Below are positions 16,727 to 25,367 of a stretch of 64,000 bases of DNA, in pieces (position 1 is the first letter of the stretch; each line of letters opens with the position of its first letter). This DNA comes from Bog-473 sp963836605. Its GTDB lineage: Bacteria > Actinomycetota > Acidimicrobiia > Acidimicrobiales > RAAP-2. A program made the position numbers and the translations under genes. The DNA is taken from positions 1-64,000 of the forward strand of contig CAWIKB010000009.1 of NCBI GenBank assembly GCA_963836605.1, given 5' to 3'. The notes under the pieces are model-generated. The model was given only the letters and a program-made list of their open reading frames with translations, had not been told where the DNA came from and did not search any database.

Positions 16727-18087
16727 AGCTCGGCATCTTCTACGAACACCAATTGCCCCGCCCGTGGGAGGAGATCAGCGAGTACCGCCTCCTGCAAGAA
16801 GCGCTTGAGCAGGTTGAGTTGGCCGACCGACTCGGTTTCGACGTCGTGTGGGAAGTGGAGCACCACTTTCTGGAGGAATACAGCCACTCCTCGGCACCTG
16901 AAGTCTTTCTCGGCGCCTGCAGTCAGCGCACTAAGGACATCAGGCTGGGCCACGGGATCATTCAAACTGCCCCGGGTTACAACCATCCGGCCCGGACCGC
17001 CGAGCGCGTCGCCACCCTCGATCTGATCTCGGGCGGGCGAGTCGAGTTCGGCTCCGGAGAGTCAGGATCGGAGGCAGAACTGGGCGGTTTCCTGGTTGAT
17101 CCCGCTACCAAGCGCGAAGCGTGGCTCGAAGGTCTCGAAGTCGTGCTCCGCTGCATGACCGAAACACCGTTCACAGGGGTCGATGGCCGTTTTGTCCAGA
17201 TGCCACCGCGCAACGTCGTTCCCAAACCGATGCAAAAGCCACATCCGCCGCTCTGGGTGGCCTGCTCGCGGCGTGACACCATTTTGCTGGCAGCCGAGAA
17301 GGGCATCGGAGCACTCACCTTCGCATTCATCGACCCCGAGGAGGCGACCAAGTGGGTCGCCGATTACGAGTACACACTGGCTGAGCGTTGTATTCCTGTC
17401 GGATCTAGCGTGAACTCCAACATTGCTTGTGTGACACAGATGATGTGCCATCCCGATGAGAAAGTAGCGCTCGACCGGGGTCTTGAGGGCGGCAATTTCT
17501 TCGGGTACTCGCTCGGGCACTACTACGTCTTTGGTGAGCACCGTCCGGGATCCACCGACGTGTGGGCCGAATACCTTGATCGCCGAGGCGACCAGGGCTA
17601 CTCGCCCGAAGTTGAGATCGCCCTGCGCCAGGAGCGGCTGGGAGCCAAGCTGGCCGCGGGCGACCGAACCGGCCTGAGGGGTGCGACCGGGACGCCCGAG
17701 CAGATCCGCCACTACCTCGAACGGTTCGAACAGGCCGGCGTGGACCAAATCATCTTCGTTCTTCAGGCGGGGCGGAACCGTCACGAGGACATCTGCGAAT
17801 CGCTCGAACTCTTCGGGCGAGAGGTGCTGCCAGCATTCAGGGAGCGAGATGAGGCGCAGGTCAAGGCGAAGGCAGCCCGAGTTGCCCCAGCGATTGATGC
17901 CGCCATGGAGCGTCTAGCCGACGAACCCAAACCGCCGAAGCTTCCCTCTGACTACTCCTTTCCCGCTATGCCGCGCCGCTGGGCGGACGAGACGGGGAGC
18001 GAGGAGATGCGCGAATGGCTCGAGAATTTCGCCAACGCCCGTGCCCAGGGCGTCAGAGAGCAGGGGCTCGGTATTCTCGGAAACTAA
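16723..18087 (+). CDS. LLM class flavin-dependent oxidoreductase
   Basis: Bacterial luciferase-like monooxygenase of 454 residues, longer than the usual 330-380 because of a C-terminal tail (about residues 390-454). N-terminal MKLGIFYEHQLPRPWEE and FDVVWEVEHHFLEEY, then LGHGIIQTAPGYNHPARTAERVATLDLISGGRVEFGSGESG, typical of the family's flavin-binding TIM barrel. The start overlaps the upstream gene by four bases. Such enzymes use FMNH2 or F420H2 with O2; the ferritin-like partner fits an oxidative pathway. The substrate cannot be told. Confidence 0.9.
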   Translation: MKLGIFYEHQLPRPWEEISEYRLLQEALEQVELADRLGFDVVWEVEHHFLEEYSHSSAPEVFLGACSQRTKDIRLGHGIIQTAPGYNHPARTAERVATLDLISGGRVEFGSGESGSEAELGGFLVDPATKREAWLEGLEVVLRCMTETPFTGVDGRFVQMPPRNVVPKPMQKPHPPLWVACSRRDTILLAAEKGIGALTFAFIDPEEATKWVADYEYTLAERCIPVGSSVNSNIACVTQMMCHPDEKVALDRGLEGGNFFGYSLGHYYVFGEHRPGSTDVWAEYLDRRGDQGYSPEVEIALRQERLGAKLAAGDRTGLRGATGTPEQIRHYLERFEQAGVDQIIFVLQAGRNRHEDICESLELFGREVLPAFRERDEAQVKAKAARVAPAIDAAMERLADEPKPPKLPSDYSFPAMPRRWADETGSEEMREWLENFANARAQGVREQGLGILGN

Positions 18088-18469
18088 GTCCCCTGTTGGC
18101 CACGGGCAGTGCGGGACGTAGTTCTAACGAGGAATCACAGCCGTATCGAGTCACCCATATAGCGGCGCTGTTGACGTAAGGGGCCTTATCGGCGGAACTC
18201 ATCTGGAAATCTAAACTTAATGGGGAAGTAGTTAGATAGTGGTGGACAGTATCCGCCGATAATCGCTTATGGCCCCGCGAACCCTGTGCTCACAACAAAG
18301 GGCGATACTGAGTCTCGCAGCTCCATCGGACTGATCGGCTTGGGGGACTCGTCCATGAATATCACCTGGTTGCGTGACGGGGCTGAGGTTCTTTGCACCA
18401 ACCGGATGGCAGCGAATGGCTCAGCACTTGGCTTCCGCCGCTTGTTGCGCCAACGTCTATTCACGTTCG
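18088..18469. other. Gene-free stretch containing an IS remnant
   Basis: No gene seen except the IS remnant listed separately at 18283-18400. The part from 18088 to 18282 is somewhat AT-richer and holds no recognisable site; the part from 18400 runs into the end of the SGNH hydrolase gene. Confidence 0.5.
18283..18400 (+). mobile_element. 3' end remnant of an IS481/IS3-like element
   Basis: On the plus strand QLHRTDRLGGLVHEYHLVA and a stop can be read at about 18319-18378, the C-terminal signature of the integrase-core transposase. It is preceded by LTTKGDTE in a shifted frame (one base lost). It is followed by the IS end, which nearly matches that at 31744. Only about 118 bp remain. Confidence 0.75.
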
Positions 18470-20479
18470 TCACCAAGGGCTGGCTGCAATGGATGCGGCG
18501 ATCCGACTTTGCCCATACTGCGTCGGGTGAGGGATGCAATTACTCGAGAAACTCACTGAGACGATCGATATTGCCTTGGACTGGTTGACCTCACCAGAAC
18601 CCGGGAACGGACAGCGCACCGGGTTGGTGTTGATCACCTGGTGACCGTTCACCGTCGCCGACACGACCGGAGAAAACACCCAAGGGTTCGAGGAGCAGAC
18701 ACCGTTCGAGTTGAACGAGTCAAGGCCTACCTGGCCGGCGATCGATCCCAGACTCGCCTGCGAGACCGCACTCGAGATCGCCGAGTTGAGTTGACCCTCG
18801 AGGAAGTTGGCCACCTGATAGAAGCGATTCTGGAATTGCCCCTGGTAGTAGTTGAAGTTTGCCAATTCGACAACGGCCGCCTCGAGACTCGTTTGCGCCA
18901 AGCTGTACGCGTAGTAGGCGGTGGGGAGAGCAAAGAGGGCACATGCCGTCCCCCCCGATGCGACGGGGCCAGGCAGTGGGTTGTAGTACCCCGTGACGGC
19001 GATCTTCGCATTCGGGAAATCCGCGTGGATGAGCCGTAGGAACTGAGCGACGTTGCTCGTGAGAGCGGACACCTCCGACTGGGCGGACGAACTCAATTGG
19101 AGATTGGCCAGGGTTCCCCCGATGCATGCATCGGTCACGGGATACGTCGGTTGAAACTCCTGAGTGAGGCATCCACTGAAGCCGATGTCGTCTGCGCCGA
19201 CGGTGAGAGTCACTGTCTTTACCGTCGCGCGTTGTTGCGCCGAATTGATTGTGTTGAGCGCGAGGGGAAGCTCGATGCTGAGAACTTGTCCGCTAGTCGC
19301 TCCTTGGACTGCGAAGTTGTCGCTCGTTGAGGAACTCCCGGTGAGGCTCTGTGCCAGTTGGCATGGATAGGCGTCCGGGGTGTTCGAACACCCAGGTCCA
19401 TGTGCAAAACGGCTGTTGACGGCGCCGGGTCCATATTGGGACGCGCTGTCATTGCCGTATCCCGCAGCGATCGAATCACCGAAGCCGATCACCGGAACTG
19501 GGGTCACCGATCCCCCGAGAGCCCAGATGGTGAATGCTCGCTGCGCTGACTGTCCGGCCGAACTGACCTGAACGGTGAACGAGCCACCCTTGGCGACTTG
19601 AGTCGGCGTTCCGGAGATAACCCCGTTAGAGGCCAATGAGAGGCCGGGCGGGATGTTGCTGGCTCCCGAGACGACCGACCACGAGTACGATCCGTTCCCT
19701 CCACCGGCCGAGAAAGTGAAGGAATACGGCGCTCCTACCGTGGCATTGGGTGGGGACGAGACGTTGCTGGGCGTGGTGATCGTGACCGCCGAGGACCCCG
19801 GCAGAGCCCAGATCGTGAACGCTTTCTCGGCCGTCTGGCCACCCGAACTGACCTGAACGGCGAACGAACCACCCTTGGCGACTTGAGTCGGTGTTCCGGA
19901 GATGACCCCGTTAGAGGCCAATGAGAGGCCGGGCGGGATGTTGCTGGCTCCCGAGACGACCGACCACGAGTACGAACCGTTTCCGCCGCTGGCGGAGAAG
20001 GTGAAGGAGTAGGGCGTTCCCACCGTGGTGTTGGGTGGGGACGAGACGTTGCTGGGCGTGGTGATCGTGACCGGCTGCGCTACACCACACTGAGGAATCG
20101 GTGGACTGAATTTGCCTACATTAGGAGTATTGATCCAGTAGTCGGACACGTAGGAACCAGTGGTCAAGAGATCCCAAATGTCCGAACCATCCACACTGGT
20201 TCCCGTGGTCTGGCACTGGACATAGATCTGGCTGTGATAAGGAAGCGATCCTGTGATACTCGCGGAGGTAGATGGGGCAGACCGTTCGTTGAGAGACGGG
20301 GAGGCCAAAGTCAAATACGGTCCATAACTGGAAGCCGCTGCTCCAGATGGGGATACCATTCCAATCGCGCCGGCACAGACGGCACAGACGGCACAAACGG
20401 CACAAGCCACCAACGCTCGAACTCTTCGACCCCAGCCCCCCGCTGTGAACACGCTCGTGAAAAACCTTGAGATTTCCAT
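18470..20479 (-). CDS. Secreted SGNH-hydrolase with SH3-like and two Ig-like domains
   Basis: Extracellular protein of 669 residues. Signal peptide about residues 15-50, with an unusual CAVCAVCAVCAG stretch encoded by a 9-bp tandem repeat. Residues 55-120 look like a bacterial SH3 domain (LNERSAPSTSASITGSLPYHSQIYVQC). Two almost identical Ig-like (He_PIG) domains follow at about 135-225 and 231-320. The C-terminal part is an SGNH/GDSL hydrolase: nucleophile Ser336 in GFGDSIAAGYG, VGADDIGFSGC as block III, and His651 in HPTQYGQ. It probably cleaves lipid or polysaccharide ester bonds outside the cell. The motif at 20558-20578 lies 79 bp upstream of the start. Confidence 0.88.
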   Translation of the reverse strand: MEISRFFTSVFTAGGWGRRVRALVACAVCAVCAVCAGAIGMVSPSGAAASSYGPYLTLASPSLNERSAPSTSASITGSLPYHSQIYVQCQTTGTSVDGSDIWDLLTTGSYVSDYWINTPNVGKFSPPIPQCGVAQPVTITTPSNVSSPPNTTVGTPYSFTFSASGGNGSYSWSVVSGASNIPPGLSLASNGVISGTPTQVAKGGSFAVQVSSGGQTAEKAFTIWALPGSSAVTITTPSNVSSPPNATVGAPYSFTFSAGGGNGSYSWSVVSGASNIPPGLSLASNGVISGTPTQVAKGGSFTVQVSSAGQSAQRAFTIWALGGSVTPVPVIGFGDSIAAGYGNDSASQYGPGAVNSRFAHGPGCSNTPDAYPCQLAQSLTGSSSTSDNFAVQGATSGQVLSIELPLALNTINSAQQRATVKTVTLTVGADDIGFSGCLTQEFQPTYPVTDACIGGTLANLQLSSSAQSEVSALTSNVAQFLRLIHADFPNAKIAVTGYYNPLPGPVASGGTACALFALPTAYYAYSLAQTSLEAAVVELANFNYYQGQFQNRFYQVANFLEGQLNSAISSAVSQASLGSIAGQVGLDSFNSNGVCSSNPWVFSPVVSATVNGHQVINTNPVRCPFPGSGEVNQSKAISIVSVSFSSNCIPHPTQYGQSRIAASIAASPW

Positions 20480-20557
20480 GTCCGCTACTCCTTCATGTCC
20501 CGGCGCGCCGGAGAGTCATCCGACCTCGGTCAGTGTGCGCCTCGGGGTAGCAGTTGA

Positions 20558-20578
20558 CATCCGCGGAATTGCGTAATC
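20558..20578 (-). promoter_or_regulatory. Shared upstream motif, copy A
   Basis: The plus strand reads CATCCGCGGAATTGCGTAAT. Read toward the SGNH gene it is the same element found before the CHAP-lectin gene (25152) and the small secreted gene (25291), at 79 bp from the start codon. In gene orientation it is two imperfect 8-bp direct repeats of TTTACGCR followed by GATG. Confidence 0.6.
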
Positions 20579-20648
20579 TTCGAAAGTTCACGAGTGGATC
20601 AGGCGTACCCGGAATTGGCGCACCCGGGCGGTGAGGGGCAGACGTCCT

Positions 20649-20666
20649 ATACGCATAAATGCGTAT
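20649..20666. promoter_or_regulatory. Perfect palindrome ATACGCATAAATGCGTAT
   Basis: Two 8-bp perfect arms (ATACGCAT / ATGCGTAT) separated by AA. The half-site resembles the TTTACGCA unit of the motif before the neighbouring secreted genes. It is 51 bp before the GTG at 20717 that I prefer as the cutinase start, a spacing like that of the other copies. Confidence 0.55.
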
Positions 20667-20716
20667 TTGTGGTCCCTGCCAGCTGTTTCGCCCATCGGCA
20701 CGGTACGGTCGATCGG

Positions 20717-21409
20717 GTGGCATCGACGAGCTGGACACAGGACCCGCACGATCGCGAAGGCCGAGTATCCCCGGGTGGGCCGGTATTGGTGCTGGGTCTA
20801 CGCGGCAGCCTCGAGCGCTTCGTGGCCGCCGAGGCGGGAATGGGGCCAACGGTGTCTGCGGTCACCGATCGGATCGTGGCGGGGCTCGCGCTCAATGAAC
20901 CAGCGGTCTCGGTGACTCGTCGCGGGGTGCGATATCCAGCCAACCCCTGGCGCTATCAGAGCAGCCTCGAGGCGGGGGCGGCGGCCCTCGGGCGGGCGCT
21001 CACGGTTGAGGCGGAGCGTTCACCAAGCACGAGGATCGTGGTCATCGGCCTGAGCCAGGGCGCCCACGTGGTGCGCCAGACGTTCGCCCAAGAGGCAAAA
21101 GCGAAGAAGGCCCTCGGGCAGATGGCGGCGGTCGTGCTCCTCGGTGACCCGACGCGCCGTCCGAGCGAGTCCTTTCAACATGGAACTCGCGATCCTTATC
21201 CAGGTGTACTCGCTCATCGAGGGCTGCCGCTGCTCCCTGAGGTGGCAGCCCGAACCTGGGCGTGGTCTCTCGATGGAGACAGAGTGGCTGCCAACCGTCT
21301 GGGTCTGATCGGTGTGATCTTCAGCGGCACCCACACCGCCTACGGGCGCAATCGAGACCACGTGCTCGATCAGGCGTCCCGTTTCGTTCTCGATCGCCTG
21401 AGCGTCTGA
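20717..21409 (+). CDS. Cutinase-like serine esterase
   Basis: Alpha/beta-hydrolase of the cutinase type. The frame opens at 20594, but the region before 20669 contains a palindromic operator, and GTG codons at 20669 and 20717 are better starts; I use 20717. Seen: PVLVLGLRGSLERF as first strand, YPANPWRYQSSLEAG like the cutinase YPA motif, the nucleophile in VVIGLSQGAHVV, an Asp in VVLLGDPTRR, and a His in SGTHTAYGRNRDHV. A signal peptide is not clear, so it may be intracellular or exported by another route. It lies between the SGNH hydrolase and the two-component system. Confidence 0.75.
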   Translation: MASTSWTQDPHDREGRVSPGGPVLVLGLRGSLERFVAAEAGMGPTVSAVTDRIVAGLALNEPAVSVTRRGVRYPANPWRYQSSLEAGAAALGRALTVEAERSPSTRIVVIGLSQGAHVVRQTFAQEAKAKKALGQMAAVVLLGDPTRRPSESFQHGTRDPYPGVLAHRGLPLLPEVAARTWAWSLDGDRVAANRLGLIGVIFSGTHTAYGRNRDHVLDQASRFVLDRLSV

Positions 21410-21436
21410 CGTGCCCTCTTAGGGCTGCCGCAGTGG

Positions 21437-22079
21437 TCAGCCTTTGGCGTCGCCAGGCGGGGCCACGCCGAGATCTAAGGCGACGCGAGTGAGCTCGGCC
21501 CGGCGCCGGCGGCCCGTCTTGGCCCGGATGTGATCGAGATGGGAGCGGACGGTGCCAACACTGATGAACAGGGCTTCGGCGATATCGCGGGTCGCGTTCA
21601 CCGGCGGCAACCAACCCGAGAACCTCCTGCTCTCGCTCGCTCAGGTCCAGCATGTCAGGCCCTGAACCCTTCGACGCGTCCAAGAGGAACGAAGCGAGCA
21701 CCGGTGACACGTAGGTGCCCGGATGCTCGGCATCGGACACGATCCCGATTGCTTCGAGGATCTCGGGCGGCTCGGCGTGCTTGGCCACGTAGCCCCGAGC
21801 TCCCGCTCCGAGTGTCTCGAGCACGGCCTCGCGCCCGATGTCGGCCGACACCATGAGTACGGTGGCTCCACTTTCGCCAAGGGCCCGTACCGCAGCAGGG
21901 CCCGAGAGCCCGGGGAGTTGGTAGTCGAGCAGCACAACGGTGGCGCCGGGCGCGGCGGCCAGGTATTCGTCCACCGACTCGTAGGTGCCAATGACGGTCC
22001 AGCGGTCCGACGTGGCGACGGCACGGGCCAGGCCCTCCCGGTAAATGGGGTGATCGTCGATCACCGCCACGGTGATCAT
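21437..22079 (-). CDS. NarL/LuxR-type response regulator, one frameshift
   Basis: Response regulator. The receiver domain shows acidic DDHP near the start, phospho-acceptor Asp in VVLLDYQLPG, Ser in LMVSADIG and Lys in GYVAKHAEPPEIL. The output domain is LuxR-type: DLSEREQEVLGLVAAG in the first frame, then, after a one-base slip near 21605, TRDIAEALFISVGTVRSHLDHIRAKTGRRRRAELTRVALDL ending at 21437. Without the repair the HTH is destroyed. The start ATG at 22079 overlaps the kinase stop (ATGA). It forms a cognate pair with the upstream kinase and is the best candidate to bind the shared motif of the flanking secreted genes. Confidence 0.85.
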
Positions 22080-23251
22080 GCCGGCACCCACAGCGTGACC
22101 CGGGCGCCCCGGCCTGGACGCGACCAGATAGTCACCGTCCCGCCGACTTCGGCGATGCGAGCGTCGACCGATTGGCGCAGACCGAACCCGCCGGTGACCT
22201 GGTCGGGATCGAATCCGACACCTTGGTCACGCACGGTGAGCTGTACACCGCCGGCCTCGTCGATGCAGCGGATGACCACCGTCTTGGTCCCGGAATGCTT
22301 GAGGGCGTTGCGCAGGGCCTCCCGGGCGGCGTGCAACAACGCCTCTTGGGTCGCCGCACCCGGTGCGACCGTGGCCGAAGAGGACCACGAACAGGTGAGC
22401 CCCAGGCCCTCGGCATCCTCGGCCAGGCCGGCCAAACCCTGCGCCAGATCGCCCTCGTCACGGCCATCGGTTCCGGATAGGGCCCGACGAAGACGCGCCG
22501 ATTCGACCTGGGCCTGGGCCCTTACTCGGTCCGGGTCGTCATGTAGATCGGCAGCCACTACCTCGAGCGTCTGCAGAGCTGAATCGTGGATCAAGCGGAA
22601 CTGACGGGCTCGTTCTTGCTCAACCGCCGCTTCCTGGCGAACGACGCTCAGTTGCTGGCCTCGTTCTGCGGCCTCACGCCGCGCTCGCGCCAGCGCACGG
22701 AAGGTCCGCCGCATCATGCGCACGATGCTCTCGGCCACCAAGAAGAAGCCCGGGTAGCTGGCCGCATTGGCGATGGCCGTGGTCTGCGCCGAGCGGTCGC
22801 TGCCGGTGGTAGCGGTAGCGAGATAGGTGCCTGAGAGGGCGCCAACGGCGCCGAGTCGCTCGACATGGGCCGACGACAGGGAGAAACCGACCGTTGAACC
22901 GACCGTATAGGGCAGCATCCAATTCATCGACGTGGTGCGATCGGCCGGGTTGGTAGCGCCGGCCATCACCAGCAATCCGGTAATCCCCGTGGCCACCTCC
23001 ATCCGGGCCACCGTCGGTTCGATGGTGCCCGCCCGCCAGCAGCGACGCACCAGCCAGGCTGACTCTGCGCAGCACATGGCCAGAGCCAAAGCGGCCATTT
23101 TGGGCCGCCGATACGAAGACCAGCCGTTGACGACGCAGATAATGCCCTGCGAGACATGCACCCCCCTGACCGCGAGGAGGGTCAGAACGAGTCCGCGTTC
23201 AACCTTTTCGATGTCGCCGTCGAGCTGGTCAAGCTCGGTCTGCCCCTCCAC
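22076..23251 (-). CDS. NarL-type sensor histidine kinase
   Basis: Membrane sensor kinase of 391 residues. About five or six hydrophobic segments in residues 20-180 (for example MAALALAMCCAESAWLV and WMLPYTVGSTVGFSL), with little extracellular loop sequence. A coiled coil follows (about 183-218), then the HisKA_3 dimerisation site with His222 in RLIHDSALQTLEVV. ATPase domain: Asn315 in EALRNALKHSG, G1 box RDQGVGFDPD, and G2 box TGGFGLRQSVDARI. It is translationally coupled to the response regulator. The ligand is unknown; with almost no extracellular domain it may sense the membrane itself. Confidence 0.92.
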   Translation of the reverse strand: MEGQTELDQLDGDIEKVERGLVLTLLAVRGVHVSQGIICVVNGWSSYRRPKMAALALAMCCAESAWLVRRCWRAGTIEPTVARMEVATGITGLLVMAGATNPADRTTSMNWMLPYTVGSTVGFSLSSAHVERLGAVGALSGTYLATATTGSDRSAQTTAIANAASYPGFFLVAESIVRMMRRTFRALARARREAAERGQQLSVVRQEAAVEQERARQFRLIHDSALQTLEVVAADLHDDPDRVRAQAQVESARLRRALSGTDGRDEGDLAQGLAGLAEDAEGLGLTCSWSSSATVAPGAATQEALLHAAREALRNALKHSGTKTVVIRCIDEAGGVQLTVRDQGVGFDPDQVTGGFGLRQSVDARIAEVGGTVTIWSRPGRGARVTLWVPA

Positions 23252-23497
23252 GCCAAAACCGTAATCGATGAACCCTCCCGGGGCTCTCAGTCTCGATCAC
23301 ATGGCGGCGGATCCCGGCAGCTGGTGGCTTTATTCGGGCAGGTGCAATTCACATTTGGCGCAGCTCGGGTTCTTTTTCTGACGCCCGACATGACAGTAGA
23401 TGGCCATCCGAATCGAGGATGTGAAGGGTGCGGGTCGACCGAATGGCCGACCCGCACCGTTGCTGAAAAATGGACTTCAAACATGGAACAACTCAGC

Positions 23498-24350
23498 TCA
23501 GCCGAGCGGACCCATCCCGTCGAAGAAGGGTCCATGCCAGCCGGGCCAGCTTGAGCTGTAGGACCACACCGCACTCCAGAGGTTGCCGTCGGCTCCCTTC
23601 CAATACGCGTCCTCTTCGCTCCGAGTGGGGTTAGCCACGACCGTCGGCTGTGACCCGAGCGGACCCATGCCGATTCCATAGGGTCCATGCCAACCGTTGT
23701 TCCACACTGCTTCCCATAGGTTGCTGTCGGCGCCCTTCCAGAACACGTCCTGTTGACCATTCGGCCAGACCGTCACCGACGGGGCCGAACCGAGTGGACC
23801 CATCCCATCGAAGAAGGGGCCGTGCCAGCCAGGCCAGCTTGAGCTGTACGACCACACCGCACTCCAGAGATTGCCGTCGGCTCCCTTCCAGTACACGTCC
23901 TCTTCGCTCCGGGCGGGGTTAGCCACGACCGTCGGCAGTGACCCGAGCGGACCCATGCCGATTCGATAGGGCCCATGCCAACCGTTGTTCCACACCGCTT
24001 CCCATAAGCTGTTATCGGCCCCCTTCCAGAACACGTCCTGTTGACCATTCGGCCAGACCGTCACCGACGGGGCCGAACCGAGCGGACCCATCCCAAGGTC
24101 ATTCGGGCCATGCCATCCCGATCCATAGGACCAATACGCTTCCCACAAATTGTTATCGGTACCCTTCCAAAACACGTCGTCCTCGTTGCGGGCTGGGTTG
24201 GTGACAACGGACGGGGCTGAACCGAGCGGGCCCATCCCGATGCGCGACGGTCCATGCCAGCCGTTGTTCCACACCGCTTCCCATAGATTGGCATCGGCGC
24301 CCTTCCAGAACACGTCCTGTTGACCCGGCCCATGTCCTGGCAAGCCGTTA
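23498..24350. repeat. Tandem coding repeats of the lectin domain
   Basis: Six copies of a 135-160 bp unit, alternating between two sub-types (with and without the SYSSSWPGWHGPFFD insertion), so that about 300-bp double units are almost identical at the DNA level. They are in frame throughout. Such arrays can vary in copy number by recombination. Confidence 0.85.
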
Positions 24351-25084
24351 GGCCACACCCCTACCGAAGGATTGGCAGGAATGGAATTGCCGGCTCCCGG
24401 CGGGGTCACCCATTCAAAATAGGAGTACTGATAGTTCGAGCGCGGATTTATGACCCAATTTGTCGGGCTGTTCATGTAGATCGTGTTCGTGCCTTGCGCG
24501 TTGTTGTTTTCGGCCATGATTGAAATCGTGGTACTCGTGACGCCGGTGACGACGCCCACGTCTCCTACATTGCGGTATCTGTTGGACTGGCTATACGCCT
24601 CGCTGATGATGTCGCCAACGTGAGGGATAGCTCCTGAAGTCGAATTCATAAGGGGAAGCCCATACTTCTGGGAGACAGCGGCGGCGAACCCTTCGCCCGA
24701 CAGGCCGCCCCATGGGTTGCCGTTCTCTCCAGTGAATTTGGCGAGATCACCCTGGGTGACAACGTAGAGATACCGCTGGGCTAACTCTGTGCATTGAAAG
24801 CCCCCGGACGAGCCACTGAGCGGCCAGAACGTCGGGATGTAGGGACCCGAATCATATGGAACCGAGTTAATGGGAACAGGACCGCAGGCGTAGACATTGT
24901 TCAAGTTCGGACCCAACGGCTTGCCTCCATTGGGGTCAGCCGACGCACAGTAGCCCGGAGTGGTGCCCAAACCGGGAACATAAGATGCCGCTCCGGCCGG
25001 GGGGGTCGCACCCAAACCGATAGGAATGGAAGCGGCTATAAACCCGGCCACCGCGAATAGTGATCTTGTTGCCCAGCTTTTCAT
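23498..25084 (-). CDS. Secreted CHAP-like protein with six lectin/propeller repeats
   Basis: Exported protein of 528 residues: signal peptide about 1-33, then a CHAP (amidase/peptidase) like domain at about 90-230 with Cys98 in GGFQCTELAQRYLY. The expected His of the CHAP dyad is replaced: NVGDVGVVTGV has Asp175 where GHVGVV is usual, so catalysis is doubtful. From about residue 243 there are six repeats of 45-52 residues, each with D(V/A)(F/Y)WKGxDxNLWxA(V/Y)W then GWHGP and GMGPLGS, as in PLL/fucolectin-type beta-propellers that bind sugars. DNA repeats are correspondingly strong. It probably binds cell-surface or matrix glycans. The shared motif lies 68 bp upstream. Confidence 0.85.
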   Translation of the reverse strand: MKSWATRSLFAVAGFIAASIPIGLGATPPAGAASYVPGLGTTPGYCASADPNGGKPLGPNLNNVYACGPVPINSVPYDSGPYIPTFWPLSGSSGGFQCTELAQRYLYVVTQGDLAKFTGENGNPWGGLSGEGFAAAVSQKYGLPLMNSTSGAIPHVGDIISEAYSQSNRYRNVGDVGVVTGVTSTTISIMAENNNAQGTNTIYMNSPTNWVINPRSNYQYSYFEWVTPPGAGNSIPANPSVGVWPNGLPGHGPGQQDVFWKGADANLWEAVWNNGWHGPSRIGMGPLGSAPSVVTNPARNEDDVFWKGTDNNLWEAYWSYGSGWHGPNDLGMGPLGSAPSVTVWPNGQQDVFWKGADNSLWEAVWNNGWHGPYRIGMGPLGSLPTVVANPARSEEDVYWKGADGNLWSAVWSYSSSWPGWHGPFFDGMGPLGSAPSVTVWPNGQQDVFWKGADSNLWEAVWNNGWHGPYGIGMGPLGSQPTVVANPTRSEEDAYWKGADGNLWSAVWSYSSSWPGWHGPFFDGMGPLG

Positions 25085-25151
25085 TGCTTTCCTCCCATAC
25101 CCCGGCGATTCCGCATGCTCCTTCCATGATGATTAGAGATGCAGTCCAACG

Positions 25152-25172
25152 CATCCGCGTAAATGCGTAAAG
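25152..25172 (-). promoter_or_regulatory. Shared upstream motif, copy B
   Basis: The plus strand reads CATCCGCGTAAATGCGTAAA. Read toward the CHAP-lectin gene it is TTTACGCA-TTTACGCG-GATG, an 8-bp direct repeat, 68 bp before the start codon. A weaker further copy (CATCTACATAACTACGTAC) lies at 25242-25260 in the same orientation. Confidence 0.65.
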
Positions 25173-25290
25173 ACGAAGGGCGCTGGCCGAGAACGGTGAC
25201 CGTCGGTATGTATTCGGAGTCATGTTGTTGCTTGCGCTCCGCATCTACATAACTACGTACTGGCGACGATCCCTGCGACGGCCGAACCGT

Positions 25291-25312
25291 CATTTACGTA
25301 GTTACGCGGATG
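25291..25312 (+). promoter_or_regulatory. Shared upstream motif, copy C
   Basis: CATTTACGTAGTTACGCGGA followed by TG, the reverse-strand version of copies A and B. Relative to the downstream gene (start 25368) it has the same orientation as the other copies and lies 56 bp before the start codon. Confidence 0.65.
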
Positions 25313-25367
25313 TGCGATGTCGACCGGCGGCCCAGACTCCCATTTAGGAATCGACCAAGGAGGAATC

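Noticed and set aside
23498..24350. CRISPR-like array
   Set aside because: The repeats are long coding units in a single frame with a lectin-type pattern, without spacers of constant size or cas genes.
25317..25367. Longer N-terminus of the small secreted protein
   Set aside because: The ATG at 25368 has a strong AAGGAGG and gives a clean signal peptide; the upstream ATG directly follows the regulatory motif and has no RBS.
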